From: JAWLHA01 sp041690535
Lineage (GTDB): Bacteria; Pseudomonadota; Gammaproteobacteria; Thiohalomonadales; Thiohalomonadaceae
DNA: 64,000 nt
NCBI GenBank assembly: GCA_041690535.1
Contig: JAWLHA010000012.1
Coordinates: 1 to 64,000, forward strand
Reading direction: 5' to 3'
Part shown: positions 15,792 to 24,223 of the stretch, piece after piece
Position numbering within the stretch: the first letter of the stretch is position 1
Layout: each line of letters begins with the position of its first letter
Translations under genes and position numbers: made by a program
Notes under the pieces: generated by a model
What the model was told of the DNA's origin: nothing
The model's input: the letters and a program-made list of their open reading frames with translations, nothing else
Database searches by the model: none

Positions 15792-18137
15792 TCACGTGCC
15801 TCTGCGGCGCAAGCCCAGGGCAAGTAGTGCCGAGAGCGCCAAGAGGATGAGGGTAGGATCCACTGTTTTTCCCGTTGGGCCTGCCGTGCAACCACCGCCG
15901 CCGCCGCCGCTACCGCCGCCGCCACCTCCCGAACCTGGCAAGTCCTGCGCGCCGGTGATGAAGGTGACGTCCTGTGTGGTCGTGGTGTTTCCCGCCGCAT
16001 CGCTGACGTCGATGGCGAATTGGTAGGTGGTTTCCGGCTCAAGCCCGGTGAGAGTGACGCTGTGTTGGACCCTCAGGGCCGCATTCATGAGCTCTCCGCC
16101 GGCGAGTCCCCCTACCCCGTACCGTATCCGACTATTGGCAGGCTCATCCGTAAGCCAGGTGATGGTCACTGTTCGGTCGGAGGGCTGCGCAGCCACGTCG
16201 CTGATCTGGGGCGGCGTGGTATCGCTGAGATCGATGTCTTCGGGGCTCATGGCATTGAGGAAACGGTCCAACACCGCAGTATGCCCCGGCGGTGTGGCGC
16301 CGGTGCTGGCCGCAAATGCACCCACATGGCGCAGCTTGAAGGGAAACTCGAAATCCGGCGTTGCAACCCACACGGGCTCGGACTCGGCGCTCGGGGCGTA
16401 ACTCACGCTCCAGCGATCCACTTCCCGCCGGACCTTCAACTGAAGGGGGACGTCGAGGGCGATTGGTTGTACCAGCATTTGCCCCTGTTCCACGCCATTT
16501 CTGAAGCCGTGGGCAACCAGTCGGGTGCCCGAACCGTCCGGGGGCGAATGGAGGGCGACGCGCAGGTAGTCGTTCACATCCTCCTGGAACAGCAGACCCT
16601 GCTGCTGGCCAGCGTTCAGCGGCGAGTCGAACCTGGCTTCCAGGTCGAAGTCCAGGTCAGACGCGGGCTGAATGATCCGCGGCGCCGAGTTGACCGGGCT
16701 GTCCGGCTGCTGGTCGAGCCCATTGGCGGGTACGGTAATGGAGACGGCCTCGCCTGCGACCGTCACCGTGGCGTTTTGTTGCGGATCGATGATGCTCCAG
16801 AGGCTGGCGGCAAGCACGCCCGAGGTGAAGTTGTCCGTGACAAACGCCTGCTTGAAGCCGTGCAGCGGCAAGGGGGCTCCCCCGGGCGCTCGGGTCAGGA
16901 CGAGGACCGGCCCGGGCTGCTCGATGAAGACTTCACCGCTGGAGGCGCCAAGGGTGATTTCGTTGGTCCCGGGGCGCAGCTGAGCCGGCGGGATTTCGAC
17001 CACGAAGCGCCCGAACCCACTCCCGTTCGGCAGGCCGGGCACTGCCGCCGCGCCGTTCACGGAGATGGAGGGGTTGCCCCGGTAGGCCCCCAGCAGGCGT
17101 GCGCCGGTCACTTGTGAGGCCACGCTGTCGGGCAGGTCAATGGTGACCGTCCCGGCAGTCCCCGGGCTCAGGCGCAGATCGCGAAACGCTTGGACGGGGT
17201 AGCTCTCCACAAGCTGATTGGACCGCAACAGCCGAAACTCCCCCGACCGTCCGCCCGGCGCCTCACGCACGTTGCCGGCACTGTCCACCAAGCGAACCTT
17301 GAAGAACACGCCGTCCTGACTCGGCACGTTGGAGACGTCCCAGGTCACGGTGTAGGGGGCGGCGGTGGCGGTGCCCACATGGCCGATGGTGGCGTTCGGC
17401 CCGGGGGCGAGATCAGGGCGCTTGCGATTGTGCCACTGCACAAGCTCCCCGTCGGCATCGTCATCGAAGCCGTAGTAGAAGGCGTGGAACTCCACATAGG
17501 CCGCCCCTTGTGCATCCGCACTCAGGGTGAGGAGGTTACCATCCACCAACAAGTCCCCGCCCAGGGCAACCTGCTCTTCGCCGCCGACCGAGCGCAGCCC
17601 ACCCGTGGGCGGCTCAACATCGCTGCTCGGACCGGCGACCAGGGGATTCGCGGCGTCGTGGTAGATGCGTATGGCCACATCCAGCACCCCGTAGGCTTCG
17701 CTGCCTTGGGTGCCGAACGTCAACGTATTCTCTTGCCCCAAATCCCCCAGGGGAATGGCGGCGATGTAGGGGGTTCGACTCCAGGCGGCCCCGACATCCG
17801 GCACCACCGGCGCCCCGCCGTTGATCCGCACGTTGGCCCGGCGCGCTTGATCGCCGTTCTGCCAGAGGTCGAGATAGAGTTCGGCCCGCAGAGCCCCGGA
17901 GACATCGTCGGGAAGGGAGAGCCGAAGGGTCTTCTGGCAGTTCAGGCCCGGAAAGATCCCCTCCGCCCCCGGCGCCGAGGCGGGACAGCCCCCGGTGTAC
18001 TCGCTGCGTGGCACCCAGTATTCCTTGTAGGTCACCTCCTCGTCGGCAAGGTAGACGCCGGCACTGGCGCCCGGCGAGACGGTCCCTACGATGATCGACA
18101 ACACGCTACCCGCTGTTAGTACCCAGCCTCTTCGCAT
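15792..18137 (-). CDS. Secreted surface protein with concanavalin-like and FN3 domains and a C-terminal sorting tail
   Basis: 781 aa from the ATG of MRRGWVLTAG, which follows a strong GGGAGGT ribosome site. A signal peptide ends around VSPGASA. The long extracellular part includes a LamG/DUF1349-like beta-sandwich (about 430-625, FVTDNFTSG onward) and one fibronectin type III domain (about 640-730, PPQISDVAAQPSDRTVTI). A poly-Gly/Ser linker then leads to a tail with Cys, an Asp-Pro-Thr motif, a hydrophobic helix (LILLALSALLALGL) and RRRGT. That tail resembles the GlyGly-CTERM/JDVT-CTERM class of sorting signals, in which an intramembrane protease cleaves and lipid-anchors the protein. No such protease lies in the window. 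Confidence 0.85.
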   Translation of the reverse strand: MRRGWVLTAGSVLSIIVGTVSPGASAGVYLADEEVTYKEYWVPRSEYTGGCPASAPGAEGIFPGLNCQKTLRLSLPDDVSGALRAELYLDLWQNGDQARRANVRINGGAPVVPDVGAAWSRTPYIAAIPLGDLGQENTLTFGTQGSEAYGVLDVAIRIYHDAANPLVAGPSSDVEPPTGGLRSVGGEEQVALGGDLLVDGNLLTLSADAQGAAYVEFHAFYYGFDDDADGELVQWHNRKRPDLAPGPNATIGHVGTATAAPYTVTWDVSNVPSQDGVFFKVRLVDSAGNVREAPGGRSGEFRLLRSNQLVESYPVQAFRDLRLSPGTAGTVTIDLPDSVASQVTGARLLGAYRGNPSISVNGAAAVPGLPNGSGFGRFVVEIPPAQLRPGTNEITLGASSGEVFIEQPGPVLVLTRAPGGAPLPLHGFKQAFVTDNFTSGVLAASLWSIIDPQQNATVTVAGEAVSITVPANGLDQQPDSPVNSAPRIIQPASDLDFDLEARFDSPLNAGQQQGLLFQEDVNDYLRVALHSPPDGSGTRLVAHGFRNGVEQGQMLVQPIALDVPLQLKVRREVDRWSVSYAPSAESEPVWVATPDFEFPFKLRHVGAFAASTGATPPGHTAVLDRFLNAMSPEDIDLSDTTPPQISDVAAQPSDRTVTITWLTDEPANSRIRYGVGGLAGGELMNAALRVQHSVTLTGLEPETTYQFAIDVSDAAGNTTTTQDVTFITGAQDLPGSGGGGGGSGGGGGGCTAGPTGKTVDPTLILLALSALLALGLRRRGT

Positions 18138-18304
18138 ACGACCTCCCTTGGACCGATGCAGCACGACCCCGACGTGTGGGGCAGGATGGGTACAAAACTA
18201 GCCGACGCGGGCCATTTCGCCGTTGGGCGAAAGGCTGTAGATAGGGGGCGGGTGTTACCCCCAAACCGCGGGTGGGGAGGCGGGGCACCTCAAGGGGACA
18301 TCGT

Positions 18305-18787
18305 TCACTCTTGCCACTCGGGATGCTCGCGACGGATGCGGTCGATGAACATCTGCTGCTCGGCAAGCAGCCGCTCCTTCTCCTCTAACTCCCGCTTCAG
18401 CGCGGTGAGCTGCCGATGCAGTCCGCTCTGCTCGACCCCTTGGGCCACGGAATCCAGAAGGACATACACGTCCCACGGTTTGGGAATGAACTTCTGGATT
18501 TGCGCCCGGTTGATGGCATTCCTGAAGAGTTCCACATCGTCGAAGGCACTGGCGAGAATGCGATAGGCGTCCGGCTGGATCTGGCGGAATTTCTCGAGAA
18601 ACCGCGCCCCGTCAGTGCGGGGCATGCGGTAGTCGACGATGGCCAGATCAAACTCCACTTCAGCGGCCCGCTCGAGGGCGTCGGCGGGATCCCGGAACAT
18701 CTCGATCTCGTACCCTTGGGCGCGCAGGGCCCGGCGCATTGCCTTGAGAATGTTCTCGTCATCATCGACCAACATCAGGCGATTCAC
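18305..18787 (-). CDS. Response regulator with coiled-coil tail
   Basis: 160 aa starting at a GTG that overlaps the stop of the upstream receiver gene (GTGA). Residues 1-120 form a receiver of the RpfG subgroup (acidic pocket LVDDDENIL, phospho-Asp in LAIVDYRMPRTDG, Lys in KFIPKPWD). The last 35 residues are a charged coiled coil (LTALKRELEEKERLLAEQQ). There is no enzymatic output, so it probably acts by heterodimerising with a partner such as the similar receivers encoded upstream. Confidence 0.9.
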   Translation of the reverse strand: MNRLMLVDDDENILKAMRRALRAQGYEIEMFRDPADALERAAEVEFDLAIVDYRMPRTDGARFLEKFRQIQPDAYRILASAFDDVELFRNAINRAQIQKFIPKPWDVYVLLDSVAQGVEQSGLHRQLTALKRELEEKERLLAEQQMFIDRIRREHPEWQE

Positions 18788-19344
18788 GACACACCTCCTT
18801 TCCCGTCAGTGAGTTCGGCTTCGTCGAGGAAGATCGACCCGTCTTCCCCCCAGTTCACGTTCATCAGTTCAGGATGCAGAACCTCGATCCTTTCGATGAT
18901 CCGTCGATGCCGCTCGATCTCCTCGCGCTGGCGTCTCACCTGATCCGCAAGCCTGCGGTTTTCGACCGTCAGGTCCCGGATGGCCAAGGCCTTCTCCACC
19001 GTCTCCCGCAGCTCGTAGTCGTCCCACGGCTTGCTGATGAAGCGGTAGATTTCCGCCTGATTGATCGCCTCGAGCAGCCCATTGAGGTCCGCGTGACCAC
19101 TGATGATTATCCGCATGCTTTCGGGCTGGATCATCTTCAGTTGGGTCAGGAACACAACCCCGTCCATTTGGGGCATGCGATAGTCCGACAGCACCAGATC
19201 GAAGACCGCCGTTTGGGCCCGCTTCAGCGCGCTCTCCGGCGCAGTGAAGAGCTCGATCTCCATGGTCTTGTTACGTCCCAGCACTCTGGAGAGCGCCTTG
19301 AGAATCCGCTCCTCATCATCGACCAACATGATCCGATACATCAC
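18784..19344 (-). CDS. Response regulator with coiled-coil tail
   Basis: 186 aa; the start is a GTG (or the ATG one codon later) behind a GGGAGA site. The receiver (1-120) has LVDDEERIL, phospho-Asp in LVLSDYRMPQMDG and RFISKPWDDYEL. A coiled coil follows at about 120-150 (NRRLADQVRRQREEIERH). The final 30 residues contain HPELMNVNWGEDG, and the end of the neighbouring downstream receiver has the similar EHPEWQE, so the two are paralogues. It is translationally coupled to the next gene. Confidence 0.9.
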   Translation of the reverse strand: MMYRIMLVDDEERILKALSRVLGRNKTMEIELFTAPESALKRAQTAVFDLVLSDYRMPQMDGVVFLTQLKMIQPESMRIIISGHADLNGLLEAINQAEIYRFISKPWDDYELRETVEKALAIRDLTVENRRLADQVRRQREEIERHRRIIERIEVLHPELMNVNWGEDGSIFLDEAELTDGKGGVS

Positions 19345-19378
19345 ATACTCTCCCGAGTTGTATTGAAACGGGCGCTCC

Positions 19379-19390
19379 AGAGCACCGAAC
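19379..19390. promoter_or_regulatory. Isolated copy of the 12-mer agagcaccgaac
   Basis: The exact 12-mer forms the tip of repeat element E2 (30998 and its inverted end, and 86-97) and also occurs at 12690-12701. Here it stands alone 35 bp upstream of a receiver gene. It could be a protein-binding site or a remnant of an element end. Confidence 0.4.
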
Positions 19391-19483
19391 GCCTAACTCC
19401 GACGCGTGCCCAAACCTGCGAAGCAGGCCAGGTACGTCGGGGCGTTGACGAAGCCTCATTCCCGTTCTGCTTGGCCATTCCGC

Positions 19484-20818
19484 TCACCCACCCTGCTCTT
19501 CCGCACAGACGTAGACGATGAAGCGTCCTTCGGATTCGTTCTCGAACGCCTGAATGCGGTCGATGAGAATCTCGGTCAACTGATACCCCTTGGTGAGCAG
19601 CAAAATGCCGTCATTGCTCAGCAAATCGCGGGAAAGGAGCATGCCGGGGCGCAGCTCCACGGTGGAGAGATGGCGCTCGCGCACCTCGCCGTGGCCTTCG
19701 GCCCGCGCCTCCAACACGGCAACGAACGCCTCCACCACTTCGGGATCGTAAGCCGTCCCGGAGCGGGAAACGATGAACTCGCGCGCATCGGGCACAGTCA
19801 GGGTGCGTCCGAGCAGCTTGCCGGCCCGCAATCCGTCATAGTCGTTGGCCAGTTTCACGATGCGGGCGCCCTGGGCGATGGCCTCCCCGGCGAGGTGGTC
19901 CGGATAGCCCTTGCCGTCGTAACGCTCGTGGTGCTGGCGAATATAAAGGGCGGTGTTCTCCAGGCGTCCCAGTCCCATGAGGATGGCCTGACCGGTGGTG
20001 GGGTGTTTCTCGATGATCTTGCGCTGCTTCTCCGTCGCCCTGGCCACGGGCAGCTGCAGAAGTTCGTCAGGGTAGGCGATCTTGCCCACATCGTGGAGCA
20101 GACCTGCGAAGTAGACATCACGCACTGTCGCCTCGTCCGACCCCATGCGCAGGGCAATCTCCCGGGCCAGCAGACCGACCCGCTTGCCATGGCCCCCTTT
20201 GGGTCCCTCACGCAGCTCAATGAGATTGGCGAAGATGGGAATGGCAGCGTAGTACGCCTCTTCCAGCTGCGCGTAAGCCAGTTCGAGGAACAGGTTGGAC
20301 TGGCGCAGCTCTTCGGTCCGGGCCGCCACCTTCTGCTCCAGGGTGGCGTTGAGCTCCTTGAGCTCCTCATTCTGGCGCCGCGTCAACGCCTCCAGGCGCT
20401 GCCTCTCCTCCTCCAGCCGTTTGGCCTCCAGGGCGTGGCGCACCGCCAGTTTGATTTCGTTGTCTTCCCATGGCTTGCTGAAGTAGCCGTAGATGTGCCC
20501 CTTGTTGATGGCGGTGATGGTGGACTGCATGTCCGCATAGCCGGTGAGAAGGAACCGCACCACCTGGGGCCAGCGCTCGGCCACCTCGGCCAACAGCCTC
20601 GCCCCGTCCATCTCGGGCATGCGCATGTCCGAGACCACCAGGTCGACGGATTCGGTCTCGAGGATCTCCAACCCCTCGGCCCCGCTGTGGGCCGTAAAGA
20701 CGGTGTATCCAAGCGGGCGGAACAGCCGCCGCAGCGAACTGAGGATGTTGGGCTCGTCGTCGACGAACAGCAGGCTGCCTGTCTGTGTCTGGGCGCCTTG
20801 TTCGATCACGGCACTCAC
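19484..20818 (-). CDS. Receiver-HD-GYP cyclic di-GMP phosphodiesterase (RpfG-like)
   Basis: 444 aa, GTG start behind GGAGGGATGC. The receiver at about 14-130 (phospho-Asp in LVVSDMRMPEMDG) is followed by a long coiled coil (about 140-190) and an HD-GYP domain (about 195-385) with LLHDVGKIAYP, HHERYDGKGYP and a conserved ANDYDGL. All signature residues are intact, so hydrolysis of cyclic di-GMP is expected. A C-terminal segment (about 390-440, VELRPGMLLSRDLL) matches the extra domain often found after HD-GYP. It precedes two paralogous receivers on the same strand, 139 bp apart, suggesting one signalling group; no kinase is attached. Confidence 0.93.
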   Translation of the reverse strand: MSAVIEQGAQTQTGSLLFVDDEPNILSSLRRLFRPLGYTVFTAHSGAEGLEILETESVDLVVSDMRMPEMDGARLLAEVAERWPQVVRFLLTGYADMQSTITAINKGHIYGYFSKPWEDNEIKLAVRHALEAKRLEEERQRLEALTRRQNEELKELNATLEQKVAARTEELRQSNLFLELAYAQLEEAYYAAIPIFANLIELREGPKGGHGKRVGLLAREIALRMGSDEATVRDVYFAGLLHDVGKIAYPDELLQLPVARATEKQRKIIEKHPTTGQAILMGLGRLENTALYIRQHHERYDGKGYPDHLAGEAIAQGARIVKLANDYDGLRAGKLLGRTLTVPDAREFIVSRSGTAYDPEVVEAFVAVLEARAEGHGEVRERHLSTVELRPGMLLSRDLLSNDGILLLTKGYQLTEILIDRIQAFENESEGRFIVYVCAEEQGG

Positions 20819-20966
20819 GCATCCCTCCTCTCTTTCGGAGTGGCTGTCGCCCCCGGGGCTCCCCGCCTATGAGGTGGGAAACCATCGAGGGCAGGACGTC
20901 GGGCTCGAAGTTTTCCCGCAGCATATGACTTACCCGATATGGAGGCAACAGGGTAACGAAGGGCTG

Positions 20967-21132
20967 CAGGGTGACCGCATACTTACCCAAGAGCGATGTA
21001 AGTCCTTGAAAGCAGGTCGTCGGCCGCATGGACGCGGCCGTCGAGCGTACAGGGATGTATTCACAGCGTACCTGCTTTCAAGGACTTACATCGCTCACAG
21101 CACGGCCGTGACGTAAGTGTGCGTTTACCCTG
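20967..21132. mobile_element. MITE-like element E1, copy A (166 bp, internally deleted)
   Basis: It is bounded by inverted ends of the form cagggtgaacgcatacttac. Inside these is a second inverted pair, agcgatgtaagtccttgaaa and its complement, joined to gcaggt. The centre matches parts of copy C with two stretches missing. No target duplication is evident. It lies 49 bp beyond the stop of the diguanylate cyclase gene. Confidence 0.88.
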
Positions 21133-21181
21133 CGGGGTGCAGAGCCGCCGCCGGGCGGGTCGAGCGTGCACCGCGCCGCAC

Positions 21182-22705
21182 CTACAGCTCCGCCGCCTCG
21201 ACACGGTTGCGACCGCCGTTTTTGGCGCGATAGAGGGCCCGGTCGGCCCGCAAGACGAGTTCGGCGCAGCTCTCTGCGCTCCGCCCAAGGGCGGCCACCC
21301 CCAAACTGACCGTCACCGGGGTTTCCGCCTCCACCGCCCTGCGGATCCGCTCCGCTGCGCCGACGGCGCCGGCAAGGCTGGTGTGGGGAAGGACCACCAG
21401 GAACTCTTCGCCCCCGTAGCGGGAGGGGAAATCGCTTTGGCGGAGCACCCGCTTTACCACCCGGGCCAGTGCCACCAGGGCCTCGTCACCCGCCAGGTGA
21501 CCGTGACTGTCGTTGTACTGCTTGAAATGGTCGACATCGAACAGGATCACCGATGCATCTGCGCCATAGCGTCGCGCATCGGCCACGGTGCGATTGAGCA
21601 CCAGCTCCATGGATCGACGATTCGGCAGACCCGTCAGGGCATCGTGGAGGGAGAGGGCCTGGGTCTCCTCATACAGCCGTGCATTGTCGATGGCCATCCC
21701 CAGCTGCTCGCCGATGGTGGTGAACAGGCGAATCCTGCGCTCATCGAGTGCCGCTTGCTCGGGGAGATAGGCGAAGAAGACCCCCACCACCCGCCCTTTC
21801 GCCTTCAACGGGATGATGAGGTGAAGATGGGGGCGCTCCTCACCGCTGACGATGGTGGCCTGGGTATCCCCGGGCCCGACAATGGGCTGCCCCGTCAGTG
21901 CCACGCGCCCGCAGTGGCATTGACCGACCTTCATGCCCTGATGGGCCATCCCGAAGACATCCGGGCCACCACGGTGGGCCACCAGGCGCATGGCCTCGGC
22001 CTCGACCACGAAGATCCCCCGCGGCCAATCCCCCTCGGGCAGCAGATTGTCCATATACCCGAGGAATTTACGGGAGAGTTCCTCCAGACTGATGGTCTCG
22101 CCGATGCAGGCCGAAATCCCGTTCAGGATGGAGAGCTCACGGTTGCGCTCCCGAAGCTCCTCGCTTGTGCTGCGCAATTCGGCCTCGGCACGGGCCCGCT
22201 CGGTCACATCCTGCGCCGCGACGACGATCTCGGTGATTTGGCCGGCGCCATCCTCAATCACCGACCACTCCGCCGCAAGCAGCCGCGGTTCCCCGTCCGC
22301 CCCCACGATGATGGCCTCCAGTGCCCTCGAGCGGCCCGAGGCACCCGCAAAGGCGCGCAGTACCCGCCGCCGATCCTCCCGGCGGAGGAGGCGCAGCAGT
22401 CTGGTGCCCACCAGCTGCTCGGCTGGGCGGCCCACCCGCTCGGCGAGCGCCCGGTTGGCGAGCACGATGCGGCCGTTCGCCCCCACCACCGCCATGGGTT
22501 CGGGGGCGGCCGTCAGCACCCGCTGCAGGAACGCCTCGGAGCGGCGCAGGGCGCGTTTGGTCTGCTTGAGCTCCTCGACCGCCCGTCCCCACAGCTCCCG
22601 AATGCGCTCGGCCTGTTTGAGCCCCTGAGTGAGCAGACGATTGCGTCGCTCCAGCTCTTCGAGGCGGGCACTCAGCGGCTCCACGGCCTGCTCCCGGTCA
22701 CTCAC
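21182..22705 (-). CDS. PAS-GAF diguanylate cyclase
   Basis: 507 aa with a GTG start that overlaps the upstream di-iron protein gene by 8 bp (gtgagtga). A coiled coil (about 1-55) leads into a PAS domain (about 60-175, PAC ending DVTERAR), a GAF domain (about 190-335, containing a VGQCHCGRVALTG stretch) and a GGDEF domain (about 345-505). The active site is RYGGEEF. The inhibitory I-site RQSD is present five residues before it, so product feedback is likely. It should make cyclic di-GMP from two GTP. The GAF Cys pair could bind a cofactor, which is inference. Confidence 0.94.
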   Translation of the reverse strand: MSDREQAVEPLSARLEELERRNRLLTQGLKQAERIRELWGRAVEELKQTKRALRRSEAFLQRVLTAAPEPMAVVGANGRIVLANRALAERVGRPAEQLVGTRLLRLLRREDRRRVLRAFAGASGRSRALEAIIVGADGEPRLLAAEWSVIEDGAGQITEIVVAAQDVTERARAEAELRSTSEELRERNRELSILNGISACIGETISLEELSRKFLGYMDNLLPEGDWPRGIFVVEAEAMRLVAHRGGPDVFGMAHQGMKVGQCHCGRVALTGQPIVGPGDTQATIVSGEERPHLHLIIPLKAKGRVVGVFFAYLPEQAALDERRIRLFTTIGEQLGMAIDNARLYEETQALSLHDALTGLPNRRSMELVLNRTVADARRYGADASVILFDVDHFKQYNDSHGHLAGDEALVALARVVKRVLRQSDFPSRYGGEEFLVVLPHTSLAGAVGAAERIRRAVEAETPVTVSLGVAALGRSAESCAELVLRADRALYRAKNGGRNRVEAAEL

Positions 22706-23498
22706 TGTCGAGGTCCGCGTAGATGATGTCCAGGCCGCAACGAAGCGATGCCAGATATCTCAACGCCTCACCTACATGCGCAGGACCGATGAGTGAGCCG
22801 TGCTGGGGCAGAATGGCCCGGATCGCCAGCCCCTCCAGACGCCGCACGAACCCGCGGGCGGCCAGGTTGGAGCACATGTAATCCAGGTGGAACAGGTCCA
22901 TTTTGGGCACGTGCTGCTCGAAAGAGCTCACCATCAGGCTCCAGTCCAGGTCGAGGGCCGCCCAGATGTCGCCGGAGAAGAGAAAGCCGGAGTCCTCGTC
23001 CCAGGTAGTGAAGGCGCCCGGAAAGTGCAGGAAGGGGGCGGGGATAAAACGCAGCCGGCTTCCCGAAGGGAGGGAGAAGAACGGCGCCTCGTCGGTGTCG
23101 TAGGCGTGGTAGTCGGCACGCCCGTAGTGGGGAAGCAAGACGTGGGTCCTGGCAGAACTGAACACCCGCATGTCCGGATTCAGTTCCAGCCACTCGATCA
23201 TGGAGGCGGCAACGTCCGGGTCCTGGTGACACAACACCATGCCGGTGACCCGCTCCGGAGGGAGGATGCGCGAGACGCTCTCCCGCACCTGCTGGAAATG
23301 GAGGCGACCGCCGGGGTCGACGAGGATCGCCTCCTCCCCATCCCGCAAGAGGTAGGTGTTGCAGCGAAAGGCCGTCTCCTCGGCAATGCCTAGCCAGTAG
23401 ATCGCCCGTTCGCCCCGTGCGTACAGCAGCGTTGGCTCTCCAGGCCGAACCACCGCGCCCGCCAGGCGCTCCCCATCCATTCCCTTCGAATCCGCCAC
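22698..23498 (-). CDS. ODP-type di-iron metallo-beta-lactamase-fold protein
   Basis: 266 aa, GTG start with GGGAGG 6 bp upstream. It has the metallo-beta-lactamase fold of flavodiiron proteins without a flavodoxin domain. Metal ligands are suggested by CHQDPD, HFPGAF, FSGDIW and QHGS. This matches the oxygen-binding di-iron (ODP) family, which senses O2 and is often fused to or paired with chemotaxis or cyclic di-GMP modules. The 8-bp overlap with the diguanylate cyclase gene implies the two act together, so O2 or redox control of cyclic di-GMP synthesis is a reasonable inference. A plain hydrolase role is the alternative. Confidence 0.85.
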   Translation of the reverse strand: MADSKGMDGERLAGAVVRPGEPTLLYARGERAIYWLGIAEETAFRCNTYLLRDGEEAILVDPGGRLHFQQVRESVSRILPPERVTGMVLCHQDPDVAASMIEWLELNPDMRVFSSARTHVLLPHYGRADYHAYDTDEAPFFSLPSGSRLRFIPAPFLHFPGAFTTWDEDSGFLFSGDIWAALDLDWSLMVSSFEQHVPKMDLFHLDYMCSNLAARGFVRRLEGLAIRAILPQHGSLIGPAHVGEALRYLASLRCGLDIIYADLDSE

Positions 23499-23609
23499 GC
23501 TTGCCTCCCGTTGCCCTTGGGGCCCACAGGCGCGAATTGTAAGCCGGAACGCTCCGGGGACATAGAGGAAGAGTCCGGACGCCCAGGTGGGCGGATACGA
23601 TGACTCCGT

Positions 23610-23921
23610 TCAGTGCAGCGTGTGGGGCATCACCACCGGAGAGGCGCTGAAGCCGTGGCTGAATTCCCCGAGCGTGACCAGATAGGTCTCGCGCCCGATC
23701 TCCTGAGTGCAGAGGGTCCAGACCACCAGAGGCTCCCCACTGCGCCCCTTGTGGAAGGTAACGATGTCGCCGTCACCCACCTTCATCACCTTGGCGTTGG
23801 AGGGATCCTGCAAGGCCACGGCCACATGCCGCCGCAGCAGATCCTGAGCGTTCTCGCCCAAGCGGCTGAATTCGTGGCTGGCCCAGCAAACCCCCAGTGA
23901 CTGTTTGTCGTAGGTAAACAT
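23610..23921 (-). CDS. Small conserved-looking protein, function unknown
   Basis: 103 aa from the ATG of MFTYDKQSLGVCW; the longer open frame runs back into MITE copy B and is not real coding sequence. The product is soluble, with no signal peptide or membrane helix. The sequence reads as a compact domain with one helix (SRLGENAQDLLRRHVAVAL) and beta strands. I do not recognise the family. It is on the same strand as the ODP-diguanylate cyclase pair but 111 bp upstream, so co-transcription is possible. Confidence 0.65.
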   Translation of the reverse strand: MFTYDKQSLGVCWASHEFSRLGENAQDLLRRHVAVALQDPSNAKVMKVGDGDIVTFHKGRSGEPLVVWTLCTQEIGRETYLVTLGEFSHGFSASPVVMPHTLH

Positions 23922-24000
23922 TGTCTGCCCCTGTCTCCAACCAACCGGCAGCCATCCTAAACCGCGTGGGCGCGGTGACGCCGTGAACTGGGACACACTG

Positions 24001-24192
24001 CAGGGTAAACGCATGCTTACCCAAGAGCGATGTAAGTCCTTGAAAGCAGGTCGTCGGCCGCAGCCGCTCCGGGCATCCTTGCCCTCCCGCGGCATAAGTG
24101 CGTCCTTGCACAAATCCATGCGGCCGACGACCTGCTTTCAAGGACTTACATCGCTCACCGCACGGCCGTGACGTAAGCATGCGTTCACCCTG
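24001..24192. mobile_element. MITE-like element E1, copy B (192 bp)
   Basis: Terminal inverted ends are cagggtaaacgcatgcttac and its near complement. Inner arms at 24026-24062 and 24119-24155 are a perfect 37-bp inverted repeat around a 56-bp centre. The flanks read ggacacactg on the left and ggacactctg on the right, a 10-bp target duplication with one mismatch. It encodes no protein. Confidence 0.92.
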
Positions 24193-24223
24193 GGACACTC
24201 TGGGGGAAGATTGGCTGGGAGCT

